DNA of 15,873 nucleotides from PALSA-505 sp035308365. GTDB taxonomy: Bacteria > Actinomycetota > Actinomycetes > Streptosporangiales > Streptosporangiaceae. The notes under the pieces are model-generated. The model did no database searches. It had not been told where the DNA came from and saw only the letters and a list, made by a program, of their open reading frames with translations. The position numbers were made by a program, and so were the translations under genes. The DNA is taken from contig DATGGU010000074.1 of assembly GCA_035308365.1 (NCBI GenBank), positions 1 through 15,873 of the forward strand, written 5' to 3'. Shown piece after piece: positions 1 through 6,187 of the stretch (position 1 is the first letter of the stretch; each line of letters opens with the position of its first letter).

Positions 1-1
1 G

Positions 2-250
2 CACCTGTGCAACGACCGCGCCCACCGCGAAGCCGGCAGGCTCGCCGAGCTGATCGTCACCTTCGGTATCCTCGCTGACCCTGGCTCTGACGCCTTCAGC
101 CCCGGTGCCCTGTGGATCGAGTGCTGGGGTCACGCCTACCCGCTGTGCGCCGAGTGCTGGGAGCGCACCCGCCAGATCGCCATCGCGCGCCGCCCCACCC
201 TGATAATCCGCGATCTCACCTCCCCGGCCTCTCCACCAGCCCGCCACTGA
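2..250 (+). CDS. C-terminal part of an unidentified Cys-containing protein of the mobile element
   Basis: The frame is open from the window edge to a TGA at 248-250, leaving 82 residues, so the N-terminus lies outside the window. Codons end almost always in G or C, which supports real coding. It has a Cys near the visible start (HLCNDRAH) and a cluster ECWGHAYPLCAECWER with three Cys and a His, which could hold a metal as a small zinc-ribbon-like motif. I do not recognise the family. It lies upstream of the excisionase and integrase genes in the same direction, so it probably belongs to the same element, where replication or transfer genes often sit. The function is unknown. Confidence 0.55.
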   Translation, partial: HLCNDRAHREAGRLAELIVTFGILADPGSDAFSPGALWIECWGHAYPLCAECWERTRQIAIARRPTLIIRDLTSPASPPARH

Positions 251-361
251 AATAATTTTTAAACTGAACGGTGCGATACTAAACAACAGCGAATGAACTC
301 CGCCGGGCGAGTTTAACCTTAAAATCAAACCCTCATGAGGTACTGGCCACTGTCATTCCAT

Positions 362-392
362 TTGACAATGATGCAGGCCGTTCGCCTAACTT
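362..392 (+). promoter_or_regulatory. Candidate sigma-70-type promoter for xis-int
   Basis: A perfect TTGACA lies at 362-367 and a TAACTT (TANNNT type) at 387-392. The spacer is 19 bases, slightly long. Transcription would start near 400 and run into the xis gene at 472. The surrounding 250-400 stretch is clearly AT-richer than the genes. A TGTCA/TGACA inverted repeat with 7-base spacer overlaps the -35 box. This is assigned from sequence alone. Confidence 0.4.
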
Positions 393-409
393 GAAGAACC
401 ACCCCGTCG

Positions 410-436
410 CAGGTAAGCGCAGGTGAGAATCACCTG
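410..436. promoter_or_regulatory. Repeated CAGGT half-sites with a palindrome, likely operator or Xis-binding array
   Basis: Two 10-base direct repeats, CAGGTAAGCG (410-419) and CAGGTGAGAA (420-429), are followed by an inverted half-site. The core is a perfect palindrome CAGGTGA-GAA-TCACCTG at 420-436. The half-sites are spaced by one helical turn. The array lies between the candidate promoter and the xis start, where a repressor of the excision/integration genes or the excisionase itself could bind. The role is inferred. Confidence 0.45.
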
Positions 437-471
437 GTGATGGGCCACTTCGAGATGCTAGGCGGATCACA

Positions 472-687
472 ATGGCGGCTCAGCTTCACACCGTGGCAGA
501 GGCGGCGGAAATACTCAAGGTCCGTGAATCCTGGCTCAAGACCAAAGCCGCAGCCCGCCTGATTCCATGCACGTTCGTTGGCAAGCACCTGCGATTCAGC
601 GACGACGATATCGCTGCCATCATGAACGCCGGATCACGCCAGCCCATCACCCTGCGCCAGCGCGCCCCGCGCAGCCATACCGCCTGA
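472..687 (+). CDS. Excisionase-like HTH DNA-binding protein
   Basis: This is a 71-residue protein with the layout of MerR-type excisionase HTH proteins (HTH_17). A first helix pair (HTVAEAAEILKVRESWLKTK, about residues 6-25) is followed by the wing-like LIPCTFVGKHLRFSDDDIAAI (about 30-50), matching the common 'IP.vr.GR.lRf..eDi' pattern. Small proteins of this type sit just before the integrase gene in actinobacterial integrative elements and act as recombination directionality factors or regulators. The ATG is preceded by a modest GGCGGA. The stop lies 28 bases before the integrase ATG, so the two are probably co-transcribed. The basic tail after residue 52 is low-complexity. The family is clear; the excision role is inferred from context. 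Confidence 0.8.
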   Translation: MAAQLHTVAEAAEILKVRESWLKTKAAARLIPCTFVGKHLRFSDDDIAAIMNAGSRQPITLRQRAPRSHTA

Positions 688-715
688 CACCCAGGCCAGC
701 GCAGGGGAGCGGGCG

Positions 716-2422
716 ATGGCGTACGCGGAAAAGCGCGGCAAGGGCCCGGCGCCGTGGCGGGTGAAGTACAAGCTGCCCAGCGGCCAGGAGACCAGCGAGT
801 CCGGCTTCGAAACCAAGACCGCCGCCCTGGCCTGGGGCCGCGACCAGGAAGCCCGGATCCGCGAAGGCCGCTGGACCGACCCCCGCGCGGGCAAGATCAC
901 CGTCAGCGACTGGATCGACCGCTGGCTGCCCACCCAAGACGTTGGTCTCAGCACCGAGGAAAACCGCGAGTACCTCATCCGCCGCTTCCTGTGCCCCGCC
1001 TGGGGCAGCACCGAACTGCAGGCCCTGACCACCGAAGACATCACCAAGTGGGAGAACAGCCTGCCCGCGGCCACCGGCGTCTCCCGCCGGGTCGCCCGCG
1101 ACGCCCGCAGCCTGCTGTGCACCATCCTCGGCGACGCCGCCGCCACCAAACCACCCCTGATCCGCTACAACCCCGCGCTGCGCCCCCGCAACCGTGGCCG
1201 CCGCACCGGCCGCCGCCTGGAGCGCACTCCCCAGCGTGTCTGGGCCACCCCCCTGCAAGCCCTCCTGGTCGCCGAACGCGCCGCCCTCCTGTCCGGCCGG
1301 GCCGAGGACTTCACCATGGTCATCACCATCGCCTACACCGGCCTGCGCTGGGGCGAGACCATCGGCCTGGAAGCCGCCTACCTGCACCCCGGCGAGCTGC
1401 ACGTCGAATGGCAGCTACGCGAGATCCGGTCCACCTTCCACCGCCTGCCACCCAAAGACGACTCCTACCGCAGCCCCGCCTGGGAACCCTGCCTGCCCGT
1501 CGACCTGCCACCCTTCCTCGACGCCCTGCTCGCCAGCCAGGCCCCAACCCAGGCCCAAACCGGCCGGCAGTGTGCCTGCGCCGCGCAGCACGGCGGCAGC
1601 GGACGCTACCTGTTCCTGGGCCCCGACGGCGGCCACTACCGGCGCAGCAACTACGCCCGCCGCATCTTCCGCCCCGCCAGCGACGGCCGCCACGAGGCCA
1701 TCCCTAGCCACCCCGCCCGGCTCATCGTCACCGACGCCACCCACTGGCCCGGCACCCCCATCGCCACCTGGCCCGCGCTCCCACCAGGCACCAGCGGCCA
1801 GCCCTTCACCCCGCCGCGCGGTCACGGCATCCGCCCCATCCCCGGTACCACCCCGCTCGCCTGCTGGCTGCCCGTCCGCCTCGGTCTCACGCCCCATGGC
1901 CTGCGGCACAGCCATAAGACCTGGATGGCTGAAGATGGCATCCCCGAGATCCTCGCCGAGCAACGCCTGGGCCACGAAGTCCCCGGCATGCGCGGCCTGT
2001 ACGCCCACGCCTCCGGCCGCATGCGTGAGGATCTCAAAGCCGCCCTCCAGGCCCGCTGGGAAGACTCCCTGCGCGACCGCGCCACCCTCCACCCCCACTC
2101 ACCCGTCCCCCTCCTTGACGAACTTCTGACCCCGTTCCGGCCACAAATTCGTCAGGACATTGAGCAGCAAGCACTCCACGAGACTCCCAGGCAGACCTCG
2201 GCACCACCCAGCAGGGAGAAGATGATCTCCCAAACGCCTCCCAAATCAGCAGAAGACCCCGCCCCGGAACCCGGGACGAGGCCTCAACGTCGTGCATCTG
2301 ACCTGGCCAGACTGGATTTCCCAGCAGTGGAGCTGAGGGGATTCGAACCCCTGACCCCCTCGATGCGAACGAGGTGCGCTACCGGACTGCGCTACAGCCC
2401 CAACGAACGCGGTTCACTGTAG
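716..2422 (+). CDS. int: Tyrosine recombinase (integrase) of an integrative element, reading through the tRNA-Ala gene
   Basis: This 568-residue phage-type integrase has an N-terminal AP2-like region (about 1-60), a SAM-like core-binding domain (about 60-170) and a catalytic domain. The catalytic set is visible: R211 in AYTGLRWGE, H394-x-x-R397 in TPHGLRHSH, H420 in RLGHEV and Y429 in RGLYAH. The segment between R211 and H394 is long and contains CAC and GRYLFLGPDGGHYRRSNYAR, typical of actinomycete element integrases. The ATG has GGGGAG 7 bases upstream. After Tyr429 the frame continues about 139 residues with no recognisable domain. Residues 538-562 (around GFEPLTPSMRTRC) are the antisense translation of the tRNA-Ala gene, and the TAG lies in the tRNA promoter region. 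In the free circular element the end of this protein would differ, because attP replaces this junction. Confidence 0.93.
   Translation: MAYAEKRGKGPAPWRVKYKLPSGQETSESGFETKTAALAWGRDQEARIREGRWTDPRAGKITVSDWIDRWLPTQDVGLSTEENREYLIRRFLCPAWGSTELQALTTEDITKWENSLPAATGVSRRVARDARSLLCTILGDAAATKPPLIRYNPALRPRNRGRRTGRRLERTPQRVWATPLQALLVAERAALLSGRAEDFTMVITIAYTGLRWGETIGLEAAYLHPGELHVEWQLREIRSTFHRLPPKDDSYRSPAWEPCLPVDLPPFLDALLASQAPTQAQTGRQCACAAQHGGSGRYLFLGPDGGHYRRSNYARRIFRPASDGRHEAIPSHPARLIVTDATHWPGTPIATWPALPPGTSGQPFTPPRGHGIRPIPGTTPLACWLPVRLGLTPHGLRHSHKTWMAEDGIPEILAEQRLGHEVPGMRGLYAHASGRMREDLKAALQARWEDSLRDRATLHPHSPVPLLDELLTPFRPQIRQDIEQQALHETPRQTSAPPSREKMISQTPPKSAEDPAPEPGTRPQRRASDLARLDFPAVELRGFEPLTPSMRTRCATGLRYSPNERGSL
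2328..2372. other. Probable attachment-site junction in the 3' half of tRNA-Ala
   Basis: Integrases encoded next to a tRNA and pointing at it normally recombine within the tRNA 3' half (T arm to anticodon arm), and the element copy restores the gene. Here the tRNA 3' end faces the integrase and the tRNA is intact, so the junction should lie somewhere in this interval. The exact core cannot be set, because the other att copy is outside the window. Confidence 0.55.
2328..2401 (-). tRNA. tRNA-Ala, anticodon CGC
   Basis: The minus strand folds as a complete 74-base cloverleaf. Acceptor arms GGGGCTG/CAGCTCC contain the G3:U70 pair that marks alanine tRNAs. The D stem is GCGC/GCGC, the anticodon stem CCTCG/CGAGG has loop TTCGCAT (anticodon CGC), and the T arm is AGGGG-TTCGAAT-CCCCT. 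The discriminator base is A73 and no CCA is encoded. It lies 73 bases downstream of the sepX-like gene. Its 3' end faces the mobile element, whose integrase frame crosses it in antisense. Confidence 0.96.
2416..2421 (-). promoter_or_regulatory. Candidate -10 box of the tRNA-Ala gene
   Basis: On the minus strand TACAGT (TANNNT type) ends 14 bases before the tRNA 5' end. No good -35 is visible 16-19 bases upstream. The integrase stop codon falls in this same segment. Confidence 0.25.
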
Positions 2423-2474
2423 CAAACGACACTGTTAGCCTGCGCCGAACTGCCTTCGCACGGCAAACAAATTC

Positions 2475-3143
2475 TCAATCTCCAACCGCGCGCTGTTCGG
2501 CGTCGGCGTACTGATCGTAGAGTTCGTCCTTGACCCGGTCTGAGATGTCGATGATCCGCGCGGTCTGCTGTTCTTCGGCCTTGCGGCGCTTCTCGGCGGC
2601 ACGTAGGCGGGCGGCCTCGCGGGCGGCTCGGCGGCGCTGCTCTTCCCGGCGGGCCAGGGCGTCCTGGTGGGCGGCGGCGGCGAGCACGGCGTGTTCGGCG
2701 TCTGCTCGCCGGGCTTCGCGGAGAAGCATGAGGTAGCCGCCCAGCATCAGGATCGGGGGGATGGTTACCCACCAGGCGGCCAGACGGACGGTCGCGATGC
2801 CTAGGGCGGCGACTGTGAGGGTGACCAGCATTATCAGCATCCGGCGGCGGGCGGACAGCATGCGGGCTCGATTGTCCGGTTCCGGGTCGTGCGAGGCTAC
2901 CGGTATTTTTTCCTCGGCCGGAGGGTACTCGGGAATGTCGTCCCGCTCGGCCAGGTTATTGCCGCCCTCGGTGTCCATGACGGTGTCCGCGTCGGTGGTG
3001 GTGACGCCGGCGGACTGATCCCCGGTAAGTTCGTGCGGTGACTTTGATGATCGCGTCTGGGACGTGTCCCGCTTCAGCCACCGGGGGATGAGTACCCCCG
3101 CCCAGATGGCGATGATCGCGAGGTAGAGGATCGCGCTGCTCAA
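2475..3143 (-). CDS. sepX: SepX/GlpR-like divisome membrane protein
   Basis: This 222-residue protein has an N-terminal membrane segment (about residues 4-20) running into IPRWLKR, a charged cytoplasmic stretch (25-100), two close membrane segments (about 102-118 and 122-141), and an Ala/Arg/Glu-rich coiled coil (about 143-195). This topology matches the actinobacterial SepX/GlpR family, a membrane receptor for the gephyrin-like protein Glp that acts in cell division. The start is TTG, chosen because GGGGGGAGG lies 5-6 bases upstream. Context supports the call: a glp gene lies in the same minus-strand block, as in mycobacteria (Rv0994-Rv0996) and Streptomyces. The identification rests on topology and synteny more than on long motif matches. 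Confidence 0.72.
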   Translation of the reverse strand: MSSAILYLAIIAIWAGVLIPRWLKRDTSQTRSSKSPHELTGDQSAGVTTTDADTVMDTEGGNNLAERDDIPEYPPAEEKIPVASHDPEPDNRARMLSARRRMLIMLVTLTVAALGIATVRLAAWWVTIPPILMLGGYLMLLREARRADAEHAVLAAAAHQDALARREEQRRRAAREAARLRAAEKRRKAEEQQTARIIDISDRVKDELYDQYADAEQRAVGD

Positions 3144-3450
3144 CGGTCCTCCCCCCAGTTGGGCCGGCCAGCCATCGGCTGAGTGCGCTCCGTGTGGGAT
3201 CTCTCGTGGTAGCCGGGTGCGAACAGGTCGCAGCCGCGCACGGCAAAGACAGAAGAGCCCACGTCACGCACGGTAAAGGTCTTGATCGCCGTTGACGAGC
3301 ATTCGGCCCGGTGTGTCGTGAGATAGCCGGGCGGGAGGCTACCGCCGCAGGCCAGAGGGCCGCCGATTTCGCGGCCGCTAATCCGCCACTGGGCTTCGAA
3401 GCAAGCCTGCAACGGGCCGGGGTAGCGGCGACTAGGCGCTGTGCTGCGGA
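3144..3450. other. Intergenic region between sepX-like and small membrane protein genes
   Basis: These 307 bases separate two divergent genes. A minus-strand frame runs through and ends at the sepX start, but it also runs antisense through the next gene and has no start with a ribosome site, so I do not call it. A 12-base direct repeat, CGCACGG(C/T)AAAG, occurs at 3237-3248 and 3267-3278, exactly 30 bases apart. I see no convincing -35/-10 pair. Confidence 0.5.
3237..3278. repeat. Pair of 12-base direct repeats, 30 bases apart
   Basis: CGCACGGCAAAG and CGCACGGTAAAG differ at one base and start exactly 30 bases (about three helical turns) apart in the divergent promoter region. They could be binding sites for a regulator. 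Nothing else supports that. Confidence 0.35.
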
Positions 3451-3852
3451 ATGGGATATATCTTGAGTGTGAGCAGCTCTTCGCTGACCCCAGATGAGAT
3501 CCGCGCAGCCGCGGAGACACACAACGAGCTCGGTAACGAGTACCAGAGCGCCGTGATCGAGTCCTTCCTGGAAAAGGTGGGAAACGAAATCGACGCCCGC
3601 GTGGATGCCCGGCTGAACACGAGCCGCTATCCGGGGCCGGCCCAGGCTCCCACTCCAAGGGCTAAGCGGGAAGGATCCGCGACCGCCCTGGGCGTCATCT
3701 CTATCATCCTCGGCATCCCGATCACGGCCATCGTCGCTTACAGCCCGGCGCACCTCACCGGCCTTGTCGTGGTCTGGGTCGCGATTGCTGTGATCAATAT
3801 CGCGCACGCGGTCCGGCCAAGCCAGTGGCACGACCCTCGCGACCGCCGCTAA
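3451..3852 (+). CDS. Small two-TM membrane protein of unknown function
   Basis: This is a 133-residue protein. The N-terminal part (TPDEIRAAAETHNELGNEY and ESFLEKVGNEIDARVDARL, about 13-55) is amphipathic and acidic and probably cytoplasmic. A Pro/Ala linker (60-75) leads to two membrane segments (about 76-97 and 101-121) and a short charged tail. The pattern occurs in small uncharacterised actinobacterial membrane proteins, often linked to signalling or cell-envelope genes; the function is unknown. The start is uncertain. ATG 3451 has no spaced ribosome site; TTG 3463 and GTG 3469 are in frame, and TATATC at 3457-3462 sits 6 bases before the GTG, so a leaderless GTG start is possible. It converges with the GNAT gene, with only 16 bases between the stops. 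Confidence 0.75.
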   Translation: MGYILSVSSSSLTPDEIRAAAETHNELGNEYQSAVIESFLEKVGNEIDARVDARLNTSRYPGPAQAPTPRAKREGSATALGVISIILGIPITAIVAYSPAHLTGLVVVWVAIAVINIAHAVRPSQWHDPRDRR

Positions 3853-3868
3853 CGACCAGGAAACGCAC

Positions 3869-4513
3869 TCACGCAGTGCCCGAACGTGCTGCGGCCAGCG
3901 CACTGCGCCAGCGTGGCAGCACGCCACCCGGGACGTCCTCCACCGACAGCGCGTAGCAGAGATGGTCCCGCCAGGCACCGTCAATGTGCAGGTGACGCCG
4001 GCGCACACCCTCGTCGCGAAACCCTAGCTTCTCCACCACGCGTCGGCTGGCATGGTTTTCCGGCCGGATGCTGGCTTCAACGCGGTGCAGCCCGACGGCG
4101 AAGAAACAATGGTCGATGGCCATGGCGAGAGCGGTCGGGGTGACGCCACGGCCGGCCCATTCCTCGCCGATCCAGTAGCCGACCTGCGCGGCCCGTGCCG
4201 ACCCCCAGATGATGCTGCCGATGGTGAGCTGCCCGGCGAACTGGCCGTTATAGGTAATCACCCACGGCAGCGCCTGCCCGTGCCGTGCCTCGCGCCGCAT
4301 CGCTCTGGCCATGGCGATGTACGGCCCGAGACCCGACCGGTACAGCGGCGTCTCGGGGTTGGTCGGCTCCCAGGGACGTAGCCAGGCAGCGTTTTGCACC
4401 CGCAAGTCACGCCAGGCGCGGGCATCCCGTGCGCGCACTGGCCGCAAACCGATCGAGGCGCCGACGAGACCTGGTTCGATCAGCGTGGCCGGCCACCTAC
4501 GCATTCGTGCCAC
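3869..4513 (-). CDS. rimJ: GNAT N-acetyltransferase, RimJ/RimL-like
   Basis: This 214-residue GNAT-family acetyltransferase of the RimJ/RimL branch would transfer acetyl from acetyl-CoA to a protein N-terminus or a small amine. Visible features are the N-terminal strand IGLRPVRARDARAW (about 21-34), the acetyl-CoA loop EEWAGRGVTPTALAMA (117-132), and the classic C-terminal block RPENHASRRVVEKLGFRDEG (150-169). The GTG start at 4513 has GGAGG 11 bases upstream; an in-frame ATG lies at 4504. It lies between mogA and the sepX-like gene, like the rimJ gene (Rv0995) in mycobacteria, but 233 bases separate it from mogA, so it may have its own promoter. The substrate is unknown, and the symbol follows synteny rather than proven ribosomal S5 acetylation. 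Confidence 0.85.
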   Translation of the reverse strand: MARMRRWPATLIEPGLVGASIGLRPVRARDARAWRDLRVQNAAWLRPWEPTNPETPLYRSGLGPYIAMARAMRREARHGQALPWVITYNGQFAGQLTIGSIIWGSARAAQVGYWIGEEWAGRGVTPTALAMAIDHCFFAVGLHRVEASIRPENHASRRVVEKLGFRDEGVRRRHLHIDGAWRDHLCYALSVEDVPGGVLPRWRSALAAARSGTA

Positions 4514-4746
4514 GGTTCAATCTTCCTCCCCGCGCCGCCCGCAACGCCACGGACTTACCTGAACGATTGTGGACCTAATGCACCCTCCGTACAGGCATCG
4601 GCAACCACTCTACCTACTCACCATTACCAAAAAAATGTTCGATTTAGCTGAGAGGAAGTTGCGGGCACAGTTGGTCCGCCCTGCGGGACACCAGGTGCTG
4701 TTGTGCGAGCTGGGCCGGCCTTCAGGTGGCTGGGGCTGAGCTGGCT

Positions 4747-5247
4747 TCAGGCGGTCGGCGGGCGAGGGTGGTCGCCGCCGTGGGCTTGGTCGATGGCGTG
4801 TTCCAGGATGGGGGCCAGGACTTTCATCCCGTCCTTCACCCCGCCGGTGGAGCCTGGCAGGTTGACGATGAGGGTGCGGCCTGCGAGTCCGGCGATGCCG
4901 CGCGACAGGATTGCTGCTGCCACCCCGGCGGCGGTTCCGGCGGCCCGGATGGCTTCCGCGATCCCTGGCACTTCGCGGTCGATCACCCGGCGGGTCATCT
5001 CTGGCGTCAGGTCTCCGGGGGTGAGGCCGGTTCCGCCCGTGGTCACCACCACGTCGTAGCCGCTGGTCACCGCATCGCGCAAGGCGCGCTCCACCGGCTC
5101 ACCGTCCGGGACCACCACCGGGCCGTCCACGTTGATTGTGGAACCCGAAACTCCCGTACGGAGCAGTTCGGCCACGATCGGTCCTGACCGATCCTCGTAC
5201 ACTCCAGCCGCCGCCCGGTTGGACGCGGTGATCACCAGGGCCCTCAT
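4747..5247 (-). CDS. mogA: MogA/MoaB-type molybdopterin adenylyltransferase
   Basis: This 166-residue MoCF-domain protein is expected to adenylate molybdopterin before molybdate insertion. It starts MRALVITASNRAAAG and carries VVTTGGTGLTPGDLTPEMT (about 67-85), the TGGTG signature, then LIVNLPGSTGGVKDGM (126-141). The frame is open further upstream (to 5346), but the ATG at 5247 begins exactly where the family begins, has AGGG 8 bases upstream, and overlaps the stop of the preceding repeat ORF as ATGA. It is the last coupled gene of the galU-glp-moaC run. MogA and MoaB cannot be separated by eye; both have this fold. Confidence 0.9.
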   Translation of the reverse strand: MRALVITASNRAAAGVYEDRSGPIVAELLRTGVSGSTINVDGPVVVPDGEPVERALRDAVTSGYDVVVTTGGTGLTPGDLTPEMTRRVIDREVPGIAEAIRAAGTAAGVAAAILSRGIAGLAGRTLIVNLPGSTGGVKDGMKVLAPILEHAIDQAHGGDHPRPPTA

Positions 5248-5717
5248 CGCACTTGCCCTGGATCCATGTTGTGGTTGCGGCAACATGGGCCATTCTCGGG
5301 GGACATTGCCCCAGCCATGGCCGGCATCGGGTCGGCCCCCACGCACCGAGGATGTGGCCGCGGGGGATTCGCTGCCGTACGCCGGGGGTTGGGGGGCGAT
5401 AGGGGGTCGGCTGCGCTGGTCTGAAGGTGGGGGCGCGGTTGCGGGAGGCTGGCCGTTGTGTGCTGAGGATTGGTGTGCGACAGGGGGTCGGCTGCGCTGG
5501 TCTGAAGGTGGGGGCGCGGTTGCGGGAGGCTGGCCGTTGTGTGCTGGGGCTGGGAACGCGACAGCCGGAGGGCGGGTGCCTCGTGCTGTAGGCGGGAGCG
5601 AGGATGAGGAAGCACGGGATCGGCCACCGTGCGCTGAGGATTGGTGTGTGGCGGGGGATCGGCTGCACCGGACCGGGGGTGCAGGAGGCGGCGAGGCGGG
5701 GGCGTGTGGAGGATCAT
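5244..5717 (-). CDS. Pro/His-rich tandem-repeat protein coupled between moaC and mogA
   Basis: A 157-residue frame exactly fills the gap between moaC and mogA. Its ATG (5717) overlaps the moaC stop as ATGA, and its TGA (5246-5244) overlaps the mogA ATG as ATGA, matching the overlaps of the flanking gene pairs. The protein is low-complexity, with 34 Pro and 12 His by my count, Arg and Thr/Ser-rich, and without membrane or catalytic motifs. A 27-residue unit (SLPQPRPHLQTSAADPLS and onward through HTNPQHTTA) is present twice in the middle (residues about 58-106), with degenerate copies around it. The C-terminus has a CC pair and ends NMDPGQVR. It is probably disordered, perhaps a linker or metal-binding tail, or a non-functional spacer. 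All other minus frames are also long here, so openness alone proves nothing; the double overlap is the main evidence. No known family recognised. Confidence 0.5.
   Translation of the reverse strand: MILHTPPPRRLLHPRSGAADPPPHTNPQRTVADPVLPHPRSRLQHEAPALRLSRSQPQHTTASLPQPRPHLQTSAADPLSHTNPQHTTASLPQPRPHLQTSAADPLSPPNPRRTAANPPRPHPRCVGADPMPAMAGAMSPENGPCCRNHNMDPGQVR
5365..5690. repeat. 81-bp tandem repeat array (two near-identical and several degenerate units)
   Basis: A unit starting AGGGGGTCGGCTGCGCTGG begins at 5401 and again at 5482, a period of 81 bases. The first 65 bases of the two copies are identical (5401-5465 and 5482-5546). Degenerate units flank them: the stretch before 5401 (GGGGTTGGGGGGCGAT) resembles the end of a unit, and 5629-5671 resembles GTGTGCTGAGGATTGGTGTG followed by the GGATCGGCTGC-like start. 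The period is a multiple of three, so expansion keeps the reading frame. It is not a CRISPR: there are no unique spacers between the copies. Confidence 0.8.
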
Positions 5718-6187
5718 GAACGGTGCCAGTGGCCGGATTTGCCGCCTGACTTTTCTTCCAGGCGGATGTCGGTGATCACGGCTGTCTTGTCTACGGCTTT
5801 GATCATGTCGATGAGGGTGAGGGCGGCCACGCTGACGGCGGTGAGGGCTTCCATTTCCACGCCGGTCCGGTCAGCGGTGCGGGCGGTCGCCTCGATGGTC
5901 ACCCCATCGTCGGTCACGGTCAGGTCCACCGTTACGGAATGCAATCCAATCGGGTGGCACAAGGGAATCAGTTCCGGGGTTCGCTTCGCGCCCTGGATGC
6001 CGGCAATCCTGGCTACCGCCAGTGCGTCGCCCTTGGGAACGTTGCCTGAACGCAACGCGGCCACAGCGGCAGCCGACAACAGTACCCGGCCGGAGGCACG
6101 GGCCTCCCGGGCGGTGACCGGCTTGGCCGATACGTCTACCATCCGGGCTCGGCCGGCGGCGTCCAGGTGGCTGAGTTCGCCGGTCAC
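5714..6187 (-). CDS. moaC: Cyclic pyranopterin monophosphate synthase MoaC
   Basis: This 157-residue protein (E. coli MoaC has 161) catalyses the step from the MoaA product to cyclic pyranopterin monophosphate in molybdopterin synthesis. It starts ELSHLDAAGRARMVDVSAKP and shows ARIAGIQGAKRTPELIPLCH (59-78), with HPIGLH following, EMEALTAVSVAALTLIDMIK (111-130) and LEEKSGGKSGHW near the end. The conserved Lys52, Asp127, Lys130 and Lys150-type positions are present. The GTG start at 6187 is chosen because the family begins there and it overlaps the glp stop as GTGA; the frame is open a little further upstream. Its stop overlaps the next ORF as ATGA. MoaA and MoaD/E genes are not in the window. 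Confidence 0.95.
   Translation of the reverse strand: MTGELSHLDAAGRARMVDVSAKPVTAREARASGRVLLSAAAVAALRSGNVPKGDALAVARIAGIQGAKRTPELIPLCHPIGLHSVTVDLTVTDDGVTIEATARTADRTGVEMEALTAVSVAALTLIDMIKAVDKTAVITDIRLEEKSGGKSGHWHRS

Noticed and set aside
251..361. TTAAACT (259-265) and AGTTTAA (310-316) as a hairpin terminator for the first gene
   Set aside because: Seven AT-rich pairs with a 44-base loop make a weak structure; not called.
3462..3484. CTTGAGT as half of a HAIR (HspR) heat-shock site
   Set aside because: The second half-site ACTCAAG is missing at the required spacing.
3140..3658. 172-codon minus-strand frame ending at the sepX start with a TTGA-type overlap
   Set aside because: The overlap looked like coupling, but its first half is antisense to the small membrane protein gene, no start with a ribosome site is visible, and no motif is seen.
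5365..5690. CRISPR array
   Set aside because: Units are 81 bases, adjacent and degenerate, with no constant repeat separated by unique spacers, and no cas genes are nearby.
5132..5719. 195-codon plus-strand frame through the 81-bp repeats (Gly/Trp-rich)
   Set aside because: Opposite to the operon, it overlaps the 5' part of mogA in antisense and has no ribosome site; the minus-strand frame has the coupled junctions.
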